Origin: an uncultured Erysipelotrichaceae bacterium | Lineage (GTDB): Bacteria; Bacillota_I; Bacilli_A; Erysipelotrichales; Coprobacillaceae | NCBI GenBank assembly: GCA_900317015.1 | Contig: ONFH01000177.1 | Coordinates: 1-25,014 of the forward strand | DNA: 25,014 nt | Reading direction: 5' to 3' | In this document: positions 6,915 to 14,878 of the stretch, in pieces | How positions within the stretch are numbered: position 1 is the first letter of the stretch | How the letters are laid out: each line of letters begins with the position of its first letter | Program-made: the position numbers and the translations under genes | The notes under the pieces: generated by a model | The model's database searches: none | Told to the model about the DNA's origin: nothing | The model's input: only the letters and a program-made list of their open reading frames with translations

Positions 6915-8609
6915 ATGATGAATTACAAAAAGTACAAGAGATTTGAAACCATCACATTAAAAGACCGCACATGGCCTGACAAACACATTGAAAAAGCACC
7001 AATCTGGTGTTCAGTCGATTTGCGTGATGGCAACCAGGCCCTTGTAACGCCTATGAAGATCGAAGAAAAGGTAGAAATGTTCCAAACCTTAGTTGACTTA
7101 GGCTTTAAGGAAATCGAAGTTGGCTTCCCTAGTGCAAGTCAGATCGAATATGATTTCTTAAGATTACTGATTGAAGAAAATCTGATTCCTGATGACGTCA
7201 CTGTTCAGGTCTTAACACAATGCCGTGAACATCTGATCAGACGTACATTCGAAGCGTTAAAAGGATTAGATAAAGCAATCGTTCATATTTATAATTCCAC
7301 ATCTATTTTACAGAGAGATGTCGTTTTCAATAAAAACAAAGAAGAAATTAAGAAGATCGCAACTGATGGCTGTCAGTTAGTCAAGGATCTCTGCCATGAA
7401 TTCGATGGCAAGGTGATCTTAGAGTATTCACCAGAATCGTTCACCGGAACAGAAATGGATTATGCGGTAGAAGTGTGTGATGCCGTTATGGATACTTGGG
7501 GAGCAACACCAGATAACAAGGTGATCATCAACTTACCAGCCACTGTTGAAATGGATACACCAAACGTTTATGCCGATCAGATCGAATATGTTGGTCGTCA
7601 TTTCAAAGATCGTAATCGTATGATCTTAAGTATCCATCCTCATAATGACCGTGGCACTGGCGTTGCCGCAACAGAGTTAGCATTACTTGCCGGCGCTGAT
7701 CGTGTGGAAGGTACATTATTTGGGAATGGTGAAAGAACAGGGAACGTTGATATCGTGACTGTCGCAATGAACATGTATGTTCATGGTGTTGATCCAAAGC
7801 TTGACTTCTCTCATATGAATGATATCAAGCATGTTTATGAAAAATGTACAAAGATGGAAGTTGGACCTCGTCAGCCATATGCTGGTGAATTAGTCTTCAC
7901 TGCTTTCTCAGGTTCTCATCAGGATGCTATTAACAAAGGTATGCATCGTTATCGTGAAAGAGGTTCAAAGATTTGGGAAGTTCCTTATTTACCAATTGAT
8001 CCAGCTGACTTAAATAGACAGTATGAACCAATCGTTCGTATCAACTCACAGTCTGGTAAAGGCGGTGTGGCTTACGTTATGGATACCGTCTTCGGATACC
8101 ATATTCCAAAAGCTATGCAGGCTGATTTCGCAAAATCTGTTCAGAAGATCTCTGAAGCAGAAGGTGAAGTTTCACCAGAAAGAATCTATGATACATTCAA
8201 TAAAGAATACATTGATAATGAAGATCCATTCAAATTTGTCGCCCAGAAGTTAGTTGATATTTCTGAAGATGACTCTAATGAATATGATCGTTTAGCAATC
8301 ATTACTTTTGAAGATCATGGCAAGAAGAGAATTATCGAAGGTTTCGGTAATGGTCCAATCGATGCCGCTAAGGATGCCTTCAACCGTAATGGCTATCCAT
8401 ACATTCACTTATTAGACTATAGTGAACATGCGTTAACATCTGGCTCTTCTTCTAAGGCCGCTGCTTATGTCTGCTTAAGAGGCAAAGGCGAAGCCTTTAC
8501 AGAATGGGGCGTTGGGGTCCATGCCAATATCACAACGGCCACGATCAAGGCGATGATCTCGGCTATGAACCGTATCGCTAAGCGTGTACAAGAAAACAAA
8601 CAAAAGTAA
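6915..8609 (+). CDS. leuA: 2-isopropylmalate synthase, long (LeuA2) type
   Basis: LeuA condenses acetyl-CoA with 2-ketoisovalerate, the committed step to leucine. The TIM-barrel domain has RDGNQ at residues 37-41 and the metal-binding HPHND at 241-245. The C-terminal LeuA_dimer regulatory domain (about 430-560) is where leucine feedback normally acts. At 564 residues, with an N-terminal extension reading RTWPDKHIEKAPIWCSVDLR, it belongs to the long type seen in actinobacteria and yeast, not the ~510-residue Bacillus/E. coli type. AAGGAG at 6898-6903 is 11 nt before ATG 6915; ATG 6918 is an alternative. It is the first gene after the T-box, so it is under direct tRNA-Leu control. Confidence 0.96.
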   Translation: MMNYKKYKRFETITLKDRTWPDKHIEKAPIWCSVDLRDGNQALVTPMKIEEKVEMFQTLVDLGFKEIEVGFPSASQIEYDFLRLLIEENLIPDDVTVQVLTQCREHLIRRTFEALKGLDKAIVHIYNSTSILQRDVVFNKNKEEIKKIATDGCQLVKDLCHEFDGKVILEYSPESFTGTEMDYAVEVCDAVMDTWGATPDNKVIINLPATVEMDTPNVYADQIEYVGRHFKDRNRMILSIHPHNDRGTGVAATELALLAGADRVEGTLFGNGERTGNVDIVTVAMNMYVHGVDPKLDFSHMNDIKHVYEKCTKMEVGPRQPYAGELVFTAFSGSHQDAINKGMHRYRERGSKIWEVPYLPIDPADLNRQYEPIVRINSQSGKGGVAYVMDTVFGYHIPKAMQADFAKSVQKISEAEGEVSPERIYDTFNKEYIDNEDPFKFVAQKLVDISEDDSNEYDRLAIITFEDHGKKRIIEGFGNGPIDAAKDAFNRNGYPYIHLLDYSEHALTSGSSSKAAAYVCLRGKGEAFTEWGVGVHANITTATIKAMISAMNRIAKRVQENKQK

Positions 8610-8627
8610 AAAAATTAGGAGGAAACT

Positions 8628-9143
8628 ATGGAACGAATGATCCTTTCTATCCTGGTGGATAACACACCAGGGGTCCTCAATCGCGTGGCTGGCTTGTTCT
8701 CACGACGAGGCTACAACATTGATTCCCTCACTGTTGGGGAAACCAATGATCCTGCCATTTCCAGAATGACAGTTGCAGCTCGGGGCGAGCCGGATACTCT
8801 GGAACAAATTGTCAAGCAAGTAAGAAAGCTTGAGGATGTCATCAAGGTCTTTGTCCTTGGTGAAGAAACATCCGTTTACCGTGAATTGGTGATGATCAAA
8901 GTTCAAGCCGATTCAAGGGAACGTCAGGATATCATTTCAATCGTTGATATCTTTAGATGTAATATCGTTGATGTGTCACCAAATTCGCTTGTTATTGAAG
9001 CGACTGGGACATCATCAAAGATCAATGGCTTACTCGCCATGTTAGACAGCTTCAAGGTCACTGAGATCGTCCGTACTGGCATTGCCGGTATCGCACGAGG
9101 CGCAGATGATTTTGAAATAGATAAGATGAAAGCTAAAAAATAG
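8628..9143 (+). CDS. ilvH: Acetolactate synthase small (regulatory) subunit
   Basis: This is the regulatory subunit of acetohydroxyacid synthase. It activates the catalytic subunit and confers valine inhibition. The N-terminal ACT domain is clear (residues 2-78; NTPGVLNRVAGLFSRRGYNI), followed by the ALS_ss C-terminal domain. The length of 171 residues matches IlvH/IlvN of the long type. AGGAGG at 8617-8622 is 5 nt from the ATG. The catalytic subunit ilvB lies about 5.7 kb away at the far end of the same operon, whereas the two are usually adjacent. The gene ends 14 bp before ilvC. Confidence 0.95.
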   Translation: MERMILSILVDNTPGVLNRVAGLFSRRGYNIDSLTVGETNDPAISRMTVAARGEPDTLEQIVKQVRKLEDVIKVFVLGEETSVYRELVMIKVQADSRERQDIISIVDIFRCNIVDVSPNSLVIEATGTSSKINGLLAMLDSFKVTEIVRTGIAGIARGADDFEIDKMKAKK

Positions 9144-9157
9144 GGGGTAATTAACAA

Positions 9158-10171
9158 ATGGCTAAAATCTATTATGACTCAGATTGTGATTTAAATTTAA
9201 TGAAAGGTAAAAAGGTTGCCATCATCGGTTATGGTTCTCAGGGACATGCTCATGCCTTAAACTTAAAAGATTCAGGTGTTGACGTTGTTGTTGGTCTTTA
9301 TGAAGGTTCTCATTCAAAGGCTAAAGCTGAAAAGCAGGGCTTAAAAGTCATGACTACAGCTGAAGCTGCTAAATGGGCTAACATGATCATGATCTTAATC
9401 CCAGATGAATTACAGGCATCAGTTTACAAAACTGATATCGCTCCATACCTTGAAGAAGGCGATACATTAATGTTCGCTCATGGTTTCAATATCCATTTCG
9501 GTCAGATCGTACCACCAAAGTATGTTGATGTTACAATGATCGCTCCAAAGGCTCCAGGTCATACAGTACGTTCTACTTATGTAGATGGTCAGGGTACTCC
9601 AATGCTAGTTGCCGTTGAACAGGACTATTCTGGTAAGGCTCATGATGTAGCATTAGCTTATGGTGCTGCTATGGGTGGTGCTCGTGCCGGCTTACTTGAC
9701 ACTACTTTCAGAACTGAAACTGAAACTGACTTATTCGGTGAACAGGCTGTTCTTTGCGGTGGTGTTTGTGCCTTAATGCAGACAGGTTTCGAAGTATTAT
9801 GTGAAGCAGGTTATGATCCAAAGAACGCTTACTTCGAATGTATCCATGAAATGAAGTTAATCGTTGACTTAATCTATCAGTCAGGTTTCGCAGGTATGAG
9901 AACTTCTATCTCTAACACAGCTGAATATGGTGATTACATCACTGGTCCAAAGATCGTCACAGAAGATGTTAAGAATGCTATGCGTGGTGTCTTAAAGGAT
10001 ATCCAGGATGGTACATTCGCTAAAGACTTCTTACTTGAAATGTCAGCTGGTGGACAGGCTCACTTCAGAGCATTACGTCAGTTAGCTGCTGAACATCCAT
10101 CTGAAAAAGTCGGTGCTGAAATCCGTTCTTTATACAGCTGGGCTGAAGATGACAAGTTATTAAATAACTAA
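9158..10171 (+). CDS. ilvC: Ketol-acid reductoisomerase, class I
   Basis: IlvC isomerises and reduces acetolactate or acetohydroxybutyrate to the dihydroxyacids, using Mg2+ and NAD(P)H. The Rossmann motif GYGSQGH is at residues 24-30; FAHGFNIHFG and the TETETDLFGEQ metal-binding segment follow. At 337 residues it is a short class I enzyme. The cofactor-specificity loop reads LYEGSHSK (residues 47-54). The Arg usual in NADPH enzymes (LRxGS) is Tyr, while both serines remain. Cofactor preference is therefore uncertain. AGGGGGT at 9142-9148 overlaps the region just after the ilvH stop. Codon choice (many GGT, GCT, TTA) suggests high expression. A 112-bp structured gap separates it from leuC. Confidence 0.97.
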   Translation: MAKIYYDSDCDLNLMKGKKVAIIGYGSQGHAHALNLKDSGVDVVVGLYEGSHSKAKAEKQGLKVMTTAEAAKWANMIMILIPDELQASVYKTDIAPYLEEGDTLMFAHGFNIHFGQIVPPKYVDVTMIAPKAPGHTVRSTYVDGQGTPMLVAVEQDYSGKAHDVALAYGAAMGGARAGLLDTTFRTETETDLFGEQAVLCGGVCALMQTGFEVLCEAGYDPKNAYFECIHEMKLIVDLIYQSGFAGMRTSISNTAEYGDYITGPKIVTEDVKNAMRGVLKDIQDGTFAKDFLLEMSAGGQAHFRALRQLAAEHPSEKVGAEIRSLYSWAEDDKLLNN

Positions 10172-10189
10172 TCTTAAAATAAACATACT

Positions 10190-10215
10190 ACAACACACAA
10201 GTCATTGTGTGTTGT
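10190..10215 (+). repeat. Perfect 10-bp hairpin in the ilvC-leuC gap
   Basis: ACAACACACA (10190-10199) pairs perfectly with TGTGTGTTGT (10206-10215) around a 6-nt loop. There is no T run after it, so it is not a classical terminator. A third element, ACAACACA at 10251-10258, could compete for the same TGTGTTGT arm. Confidence 0.8.
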
Positions 10216-10219
10216 CACT

Positions 10220-10247
10220 AGGGAGTAAGGGTCGCCCTTACTCCTTT
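10220..10247 (+). terminator. Strong hairpin before leuC, possible partial terminator or processing site
   Basis: GGAGTAAGGG (10222-10231) pairs perfectly with CCCTTACTCC (10235-10244) around TCG, extended by a wobble and an A-T pair, followed by only three Ts. The short T tract predicts weak termination at most. It may instead protect the leuA-ilvH-ilvC 3' end after cleavage, as described for the processed ilv-leu mRNA of B. subtilis. That role is inferred. Confidence 0.6.
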
Positions 10248-10283
10248 ATGACAACACATAAAATTTAGAGGGGGACAAAAATT

Positions 10284-11561
10284 ATGGCAATGACAATGAC
10301 ACAAAAAATTCTTGCGGATCATGCCTCATTAGACCATGTCGAAGCAGGGCAGCTGATCGAGGCAAAGCTTGATTTAGTCATGGCAAATGATATTACAGGC
10401 CCAATGGCCTTACCAATCATCAAGCAGATGGGTGGAAATGTATTTGATAAGGACAAGGTCGTCTTTGTACCTGATCATTTCACACCAAATAAAGATATTA
10501 AATCTGCGGAGAACTCAAGAGCCATCTTGAAGTATTCATTAGAACAGGGTCTAACAAACGTAATGATTCAAGGAAAGTGTGGCGTTGAACATGCCATTTT
10601 GCCCGAAAGAGGATTAGTTTACAGTGGTATGTGTGTGATCGGTGCTGATTCTCATACGTGTACATATGGCGCTTTAGGCGCTTTCTCAACAGGTGTTGGG
10701 ACAACGGATATCGCCGCTGGTATGGTTTCTGGCCAGGCTTGGTTTAAAGTTCCAGAAGCCATCAAAGTCAACTTAACAGGGACATTACCTAAATATGTAT
10801 CAGGGAAAGATGTCATCATCCATTTAATTGGCATGATCGGTGTCGATGGTGCCCTTTATAAATCATTAGAATTCACTGGCGAAGGCGTGAAAGCCTTAAG
10901 CATGGATGATCGTTTTACAATTTGTAATATGGCCATCGAAGCTGGTGCGAAAAATGGAATCTTCCCAGTTGATGATTTAAGCCGTGAATATATGAAGAAT
11001 GCTGGCGTCAAGGAATGGAAAGAATATAGTGCTGATGAAGATGCACATTATATCCAGACAGTGGACATCAACTTATCAGAAGTTCGTCCAACGGTCGCTT
11101 TTCCACATTTACCTGGCAATGCTAAAACAATTGATGAAGTAGAAGCAATGGACAAGATCTATATTGATCAGGTCGTCATTGGTTCATGTACGAATGGTCG
11201 TTTATCTGACTTAGAAAAGGCAGCAGCCATCTTAAAAGGTCATAAGGTCGCACCTAATGTTCGTGTGATGGTCGTTCCAGCGACTCAGAAGATCTTCTTA
11301 CAGGCCGTTCATGAAGGCTTAGTTGATATTTTCGTAGAAGCTGGCTGTGCTTTCAATACGCCATCTTGTGGTCCATGTATGGGTGGCCATATGGGCGTTC
11401 TTGCCAAAGGTGAGAAGTGCGTCAGCACAACGAACAGAAACTTCGTTGGCCGTATGGGCGATACGGAAGCACTGATTTACTTAGCTTCCCCAGAAACGGC
11501 TGCCGCTAGTGCGATTGCCGGTTATATTGCAAATCCTGAAAAAGTAGGAGGTAACAACTAA
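10284..11561 (+). CDS. leuC: 3-isopropylmalate dehydratase large subunit
   Basis: LeuC with LeuD isomerises 2-isopropylmalate to 3-isopropylmalate. It is an aconitase-family protein of 425 residues with the three [4Fe-4S] ligands visible: Cys302 in IGSCTNGR, and Cys362 and Cys365 in SCGPCMGG. The length fits the shorter HacA/LeuC type 2 rather than the ~466-residue E. coli type. The ribosome binding site GAGGGGGA is about 9-10 nt before ATG 10284; in-frame ATGs shortly after are less well placed. The stop overlaps the leuD start by one base (TAATG). Two strong RNA hairpins precede it, so its level may differ from that of ilvC. Confidence 0.96.
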   Translation: MAMTMTQKILADHASLDHVEAGQLIEAKLDLVMANDITGPMALPIIKQMGGNVFDKDKVVFVPDHFTPNKDIKSAENSRAILKYSLEQGLTNVMIQGKCGVEHAILPERGLVYSGMCVIGADSHTCTYGALGAFSTGVGTTDIAAGMVSGQAWFKVPEAIKVNLTGTLPKYVSGKDVIIHLIGMIGVDGALYKSLEFTGEGVKALSMDDRFTICNMAIEAGAKNGIFPVDDLSREYMKNAGVKEWKEYSADEDAHYIQTVDINLSEVRPTVAFPHLPGNAKTIDEVEAMDKIYIDQVVIGSCTNGRLSDLEKAAAILKGHKVAPNVRVMVVPATQKIFLQAVHEGLVDIFVEAGCAFNTPSCGPCMGGHMGVLAKGEKCVSTTNRNFVGRMGDTEALIYLASPETAAASAIAGYIANPEKVGGNN

Positions 11562-12058
11562 TGAAGCAGGCACATGGTACAGTTTTCAAATATGGAGATA
11601 ACGTCGATACTGACGTTATTATTCCCGCTCGTTATTTAAATTCTTTTGATGCAAAGGAATTAGCCTCTCATGCGATGGTAGACATTGATCCTACTTTCAC
11701 ACAGAGAGTCAAAGATGGCGATATTATCGTCGCTCGTAAGAATTTCGGCTGTGGTTCTTCAAGAGAACATGCCCCATTGGCATTAAAGACAGCTGGTGTT
11801 TCATGCGTCATCGCCGATTCATTTGCCCGTATCTTCTATCGTAACTCTATTAATATCGGGTTTGCGATTCTTGAATGTCCCGAAGCTGCCGAAGCCATTC
11901 AGGATGGCGATGAAGTCAAAGTTGATTTCGATACAGGCGTCATCACTGATGTGACACTAAATAAAACATTCCAGGCTCAGCCATTCCCAGAATTCATGCA
12001 GAAGATCATTGCAGCTGGCGGGCTGGTCAACTATGTCAATAGTAATAAAGAAGGTTAA
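11561..12058 (+). CDS. leuD: 3-isopropylmalate dehydratase small subunit
   Basis: LeuD is the swivelling small subunit that completes the isopropylmalate isomerase active site. The signature GCGSSREHA is at residues 63-71, and the N-terminal GDNVDTDVIIPARYL is typical. At 165 residues it is the short type that pairs with the 420-residue LeuC, consistent with its neighbour. AGGAGG at 11546-11551 lies inside leuC, 9 nt before the ATG, and the two genes overlap by one base, so equal subunit production is likely. The stop is 2 nt before leuB. Confidence 0.96.
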   Translation: MKQAHGTVFKYGDNVDTDVIIPARYLNSFDAKELASHAMVDIDPTFTQRVKDGDIIVARKNFGCGSSREHAPLALKTAGVSCVIADSFARIFYRNSINIGFAILECPEAAEAIQDGDEVKVDFDTGVITDVTLNKTFQAQPFPEFMQKIIAAGGLVNYVNSNKEG

Positions 12059-12060
12059 TT

Positions 12061-13143
12061 ATGGAAAAGAATATCGTCGTTATTAAAGGTGATGGGATCG
12101 GCCCCGAAGTGGTCAATGAAGCTATTAAAGTTCTAGATGCCGTAGCCAAAAAATATAATCATAAATTTAACTATACAGATATCTTAATGGGTGGCTGTTC
12201 GATCGATGCGACTGGTGAACCATTAACCGATGAAGCCATTGCCACTGCGAAAGCTGGCGATGCCGTATTACTTGGTTCCATTGGTGGCAATACGACAACT
12301 TCACCTTGGTATAAGCTTCCTCCTGACAAACGTCCAGAAGCCGGCTTATTAAAGATGCGTAAATCTTTAGGTTTATTTGCGAACTTACGTCCAGCCAATT
12401 TGTATCCTGAATTAGCAGATGCCTGCCCACTTAAGGAAAGCACAAGTCATAAAGGTTTTGACCTGGTCATCGTTCGTGAATTGACTGGTGGTCTTTACTT
12501 TGGTGAACATAAGACAGAAGAGATCAATGGTGAATTAGTGGCCAGCGATCATTTGGAATATAAAGAAAGCGAGATCAGACGTATTGCCAAACGTGCCTTT
12601 GAAATTGCGATGAAACGTCGTAAGAAAGTGACATCTGTCGATAAGGCCAACGTTTTGGATTCTTCTCGACTCTGGCGTAAAGTCGTTGCTGAAGTGGCAA
12701 AAGATTATCCAGAAGTGGAAGTTGAAAATATGTTAGTTGACAACTCTGCGATGCAGTTAGTCAAAGATCCAGCACAGTTTGATGTCATCTTAACTGAAAA
12801 TATGTTTGGTGATATCTTAAGTGATGAAGCGTCTCAGATTACTGGTTCGATTGGTATGTTAGCAAGTGCCTCACTAAGAGCTGACTCATTTGGTATGTAT
12901 GAACCATCTGGCGGAAGTGCTCCAGATATTGCTGGGAAGAACATCGCCAATCCAATTGCGCAGATCTTATCTGCAGCAATGATGCTTCGTTATTCATTCG
13001 ATATGGATGAAGAAGCTGAAGATATTGAAAATGCCGTTAAGAAAGTCATTGCTGATGGCTATCGTACATTCGATATCTATAAAGAAGGCAATACAAAAGT
13101 CTCTACAAGTGAAATGGGAGACTTGATCGTCGAAAGACTATAA
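12061..13143 (+). CDS. leuB: 3-isopropylmalate dehydrogenase
   Basis: LeuB oxidises and decarboxylates 3-isopropylmalate with NAD+ to 2-ketoisocaproate. Visible motifs are GDGIGPE at residues 10-16, the substrate-binding RPEAGLLKMRKSLGLFANLRP, and ENMFGDILSDEASQITGS with the metal-binding aspartates. The NAD-binding motif reads EPSGGSAPDIAGK. The more familiar form is EPVHGSAPDIAGK, so the His is replaced by Gly; I recall similar variants in clostridial LeuB proteins. The length of 360 residues is normal. AAGAAGG at 12048-12054 is 6 nt before the ATG. Isocitrate or tartrate dehydrogenases share the fold, but the leu operon context settles the call. Confidence 0.96.
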   Translation: MEKNIVVIKGDGIGPEVVNEAIKVLDAVAKKYNHKFNYTDILMGGCSIDATGEPLTDEAIATAKAGDAVLLGSIGGNTTTSPWYKLPPDKRPEAGLLKMRKSLGLFANLRPANLYPELADACPLKESTSHKGFDLVIVRELTGGLYFGEHKTEEINGELVASDHLEYKESEIRRIAKRAFEIAMKRRKKVTSVDKANVLDSSRLWRKVVAEVAKDYPEVEVENMLVDNSAMQLVKDPAQFDVILTENMFGDILSDEASQITGSIGMLASASLRADSFGMYEPSGGSAPDIAGKNIANPIAQILSAAMMLRYSFDMDEEAEDIENAVKKVIADGYRTFDIYKEGNTKVSTSEMGDLIVERL

Positions 13144-13171
13144 TACACATTTTGAAATAGGGGGTTACAAA

Positions 13172-14845
13172 ATGAGAAGTGATAATGTTAAAAAGGGTGT
13201 GGAAAGAGCACCTCATAGATCACTGTTTAACGCATTAGGTTTTACAGAAGAAGAAATGCAGCGTCCTTTGATCGGCGTTGTAAGCTCATATAATGAAATC
13301 GTTCCTGGTCATATGAACTTGGACAAGATCTCAGAAGCCGTTAAGAAAGGCGTTTATTTAGCTGGTGGTGTACCAGTTGAAGTTCCAGCCATTGCCGTAT
13401 GTGATGGGATCGCCATGAACCATACAGGAATGAAATATTCCTTAGTCACTCGTGAATTGATCGCCGATTCAACGGAATGTTTAGCAACAGCACATCAGTT
13501 CGATGGCTTAGTTATGATTCCTAACTGTGATAAGAACGTGCCAGGCTTATTAATGGCTGCTGCCCGTATCAATATTCCAACGATCTTCGTTTCTGGTGGA
13601 CCTATGTTAGCAGGGGCTAAGATCAATGGTAAACGTTCATGCTTATCGACATTGTTCGAACAGGTCGGTCAGTATAATGCCGGCAAGATCTCTGCCGATG
13701 AATTGGAATATGCCGAAAAAGTCTCATGTCCAACATGTGGTTCATGTTCTGGTATGTATACTGCTAACTCAATGAACTGCTTGACAGAAGCTTTAGGTAT
13801 GGGTCTTCGTGGTAACGGGACGATTCCAGCTGTTTATTCAGCACGTATCCGTTTAGCGAAAAAAGCTGGTATGCAGATCATGAAGTTAGTCGAAAAGAAC
13901 ATTCGTCCACGTGATATCATGACTGAAGCAGCCTTCAGAAATGCTATGGCTGTTGATATGGCTTTAGGCTGTTCGACAAACTCAATGCTTCATTTACCAG
14001 CCATCGCTCATGAAGCTGGTGTCACTTTAAACTTAGACATCGCTAATGAAATTTCTAAGAAGACACCTAACTTATGTCATTTAGCACCAGCCGGTTCAAC
14101 ATTCATGGAAGACTTAGATTTAGCTGGCGGTGTTTATGCCGTTATGAATGAATTGGATTCAATCGGTGTTCTTGATACATCTGGTATTACATGTACGACA
14201 AAGACGATCAAGGAAAATATTAAGGATGCAAAGAACTTAAATCCTGAAATCATTCGTCCAGTTGACAACCCATATATGAAGACTGGTGGGATTGCTGTTT
14301 TACGTGGTAACTTAGCACCAGATAGCTGTGTTGTTAAACAGGCAGCTGTCGCTCCAGAAATGATGGTTCATAGAGGACCAGCAAGAGTCTTCGACTGTGA
14401 AGAAGATGCGATCAAAGCCATCCGTGGCTCACAGATCAAGGCTGGCGATGTTGTCGTCATCCGTTATGAAGGTCCAAAAGGTGGTCCAGGTATGAGAGAA
14501 ATGCTTTCTCCAACATCTGAAATCGCCGGCATGGGTCTTGATAAAGATGTTGCCTTAATTACTGATGGTCGTTTCTCAGGTGCCACAAGAGGGGCTTCGA
14601 TCGGTCACGTTTCTCCAGAAGCAGCCGTTGGTGGTCCAATCGCTTTAGTTGAAGAAGGAGATATGATTTCAATCGATATCCCTAATAATAAAATTACGCT
14701 CGAAGTTGATGATGAAACTTTAGCTGCTCGTAAAGCAAAATGGCAGCCAAGAGAACCAAAGATCAACACAGGTTACTTAAAGAAATATGCAAGTATGGTC
14801 ACAAGTGCCAATACAGGAGCTGTCTTAAAAGTTGATAAAGACTAA
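13172..14845 (+). CDS. ilvD: Dihydroxy-acid dehydratase
   Basis: IlvD dehydrates 2,3-dihydroxy-isovalerate or -methylvalerate to the 2-keto acids. The 557-residue protein has the family motifs NCDKNVPG (Cys119, Asp120) and CPTCGSCSGM (Cys186, 189, 192). The early motif reads VPGHMNL, like the E. coli enzyme, and lacks the extra cysteine (PCN) of the oxygen-tolerant [2Fe-2S] type. An oxygen-sensitive [4Fe-4S] cluster is therefore predicted, which suits an anaerobe. The ribosome binding site AGGGGGT lies about 8 nt before ATG 13172. It is followed after 33 bp by ilvB. Confidence 0.97.
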   Translation: MRSDNVKKGVERAPHRSLFNALGFTEEEMQRPLIGVVSSYNEIVPGHMNLDKISEAVKKGVYLAGGVPVEVPAIAVCDGIAMNHTGMKYSLVTRELIADSTECLATAHQFDGLVMIPNCDKNVPGLLMAAARINIPTIFVSGGPMLAGAKINGKRSCLSTLFEQVGQYNAGKISADELEYAEKVSCPTCGSCSGMYTANSMNCLTEALGMGLRGNGTIPAVYSARIRLAKKAGMQIMKLVEKNIRPRDIMTEAAFRNAMAVDMALGCSTNSMLHLPAIAHEAGVTLNLDIANEISKKTPNLCHLAPAGSTFMEDLDLAGGVYAVMNELDSIGVLDTSGITCTTKTIKENIKDAKNLNPEIIRPVDNPYMKTGGIAVLRGNLAPDSCVVKQAAVAPEMMVHRGPARVFDCEEDAIKAIRGSQIKAGDVVVIRYEGPKGGPGMREMLSPTSEIAGMGLDKDVALITDGRFSGATRGASIGHVSPEAAVGGPIALVEEGDMISIDIPNNKITLEVDDETLAARKAKWQPREPKINTGYLKKYASMVTSANTGAVLKVDKD

Positions 14846-14878
14846 TCATAGATAAGAATTACAAGAAGGAGGTACACC

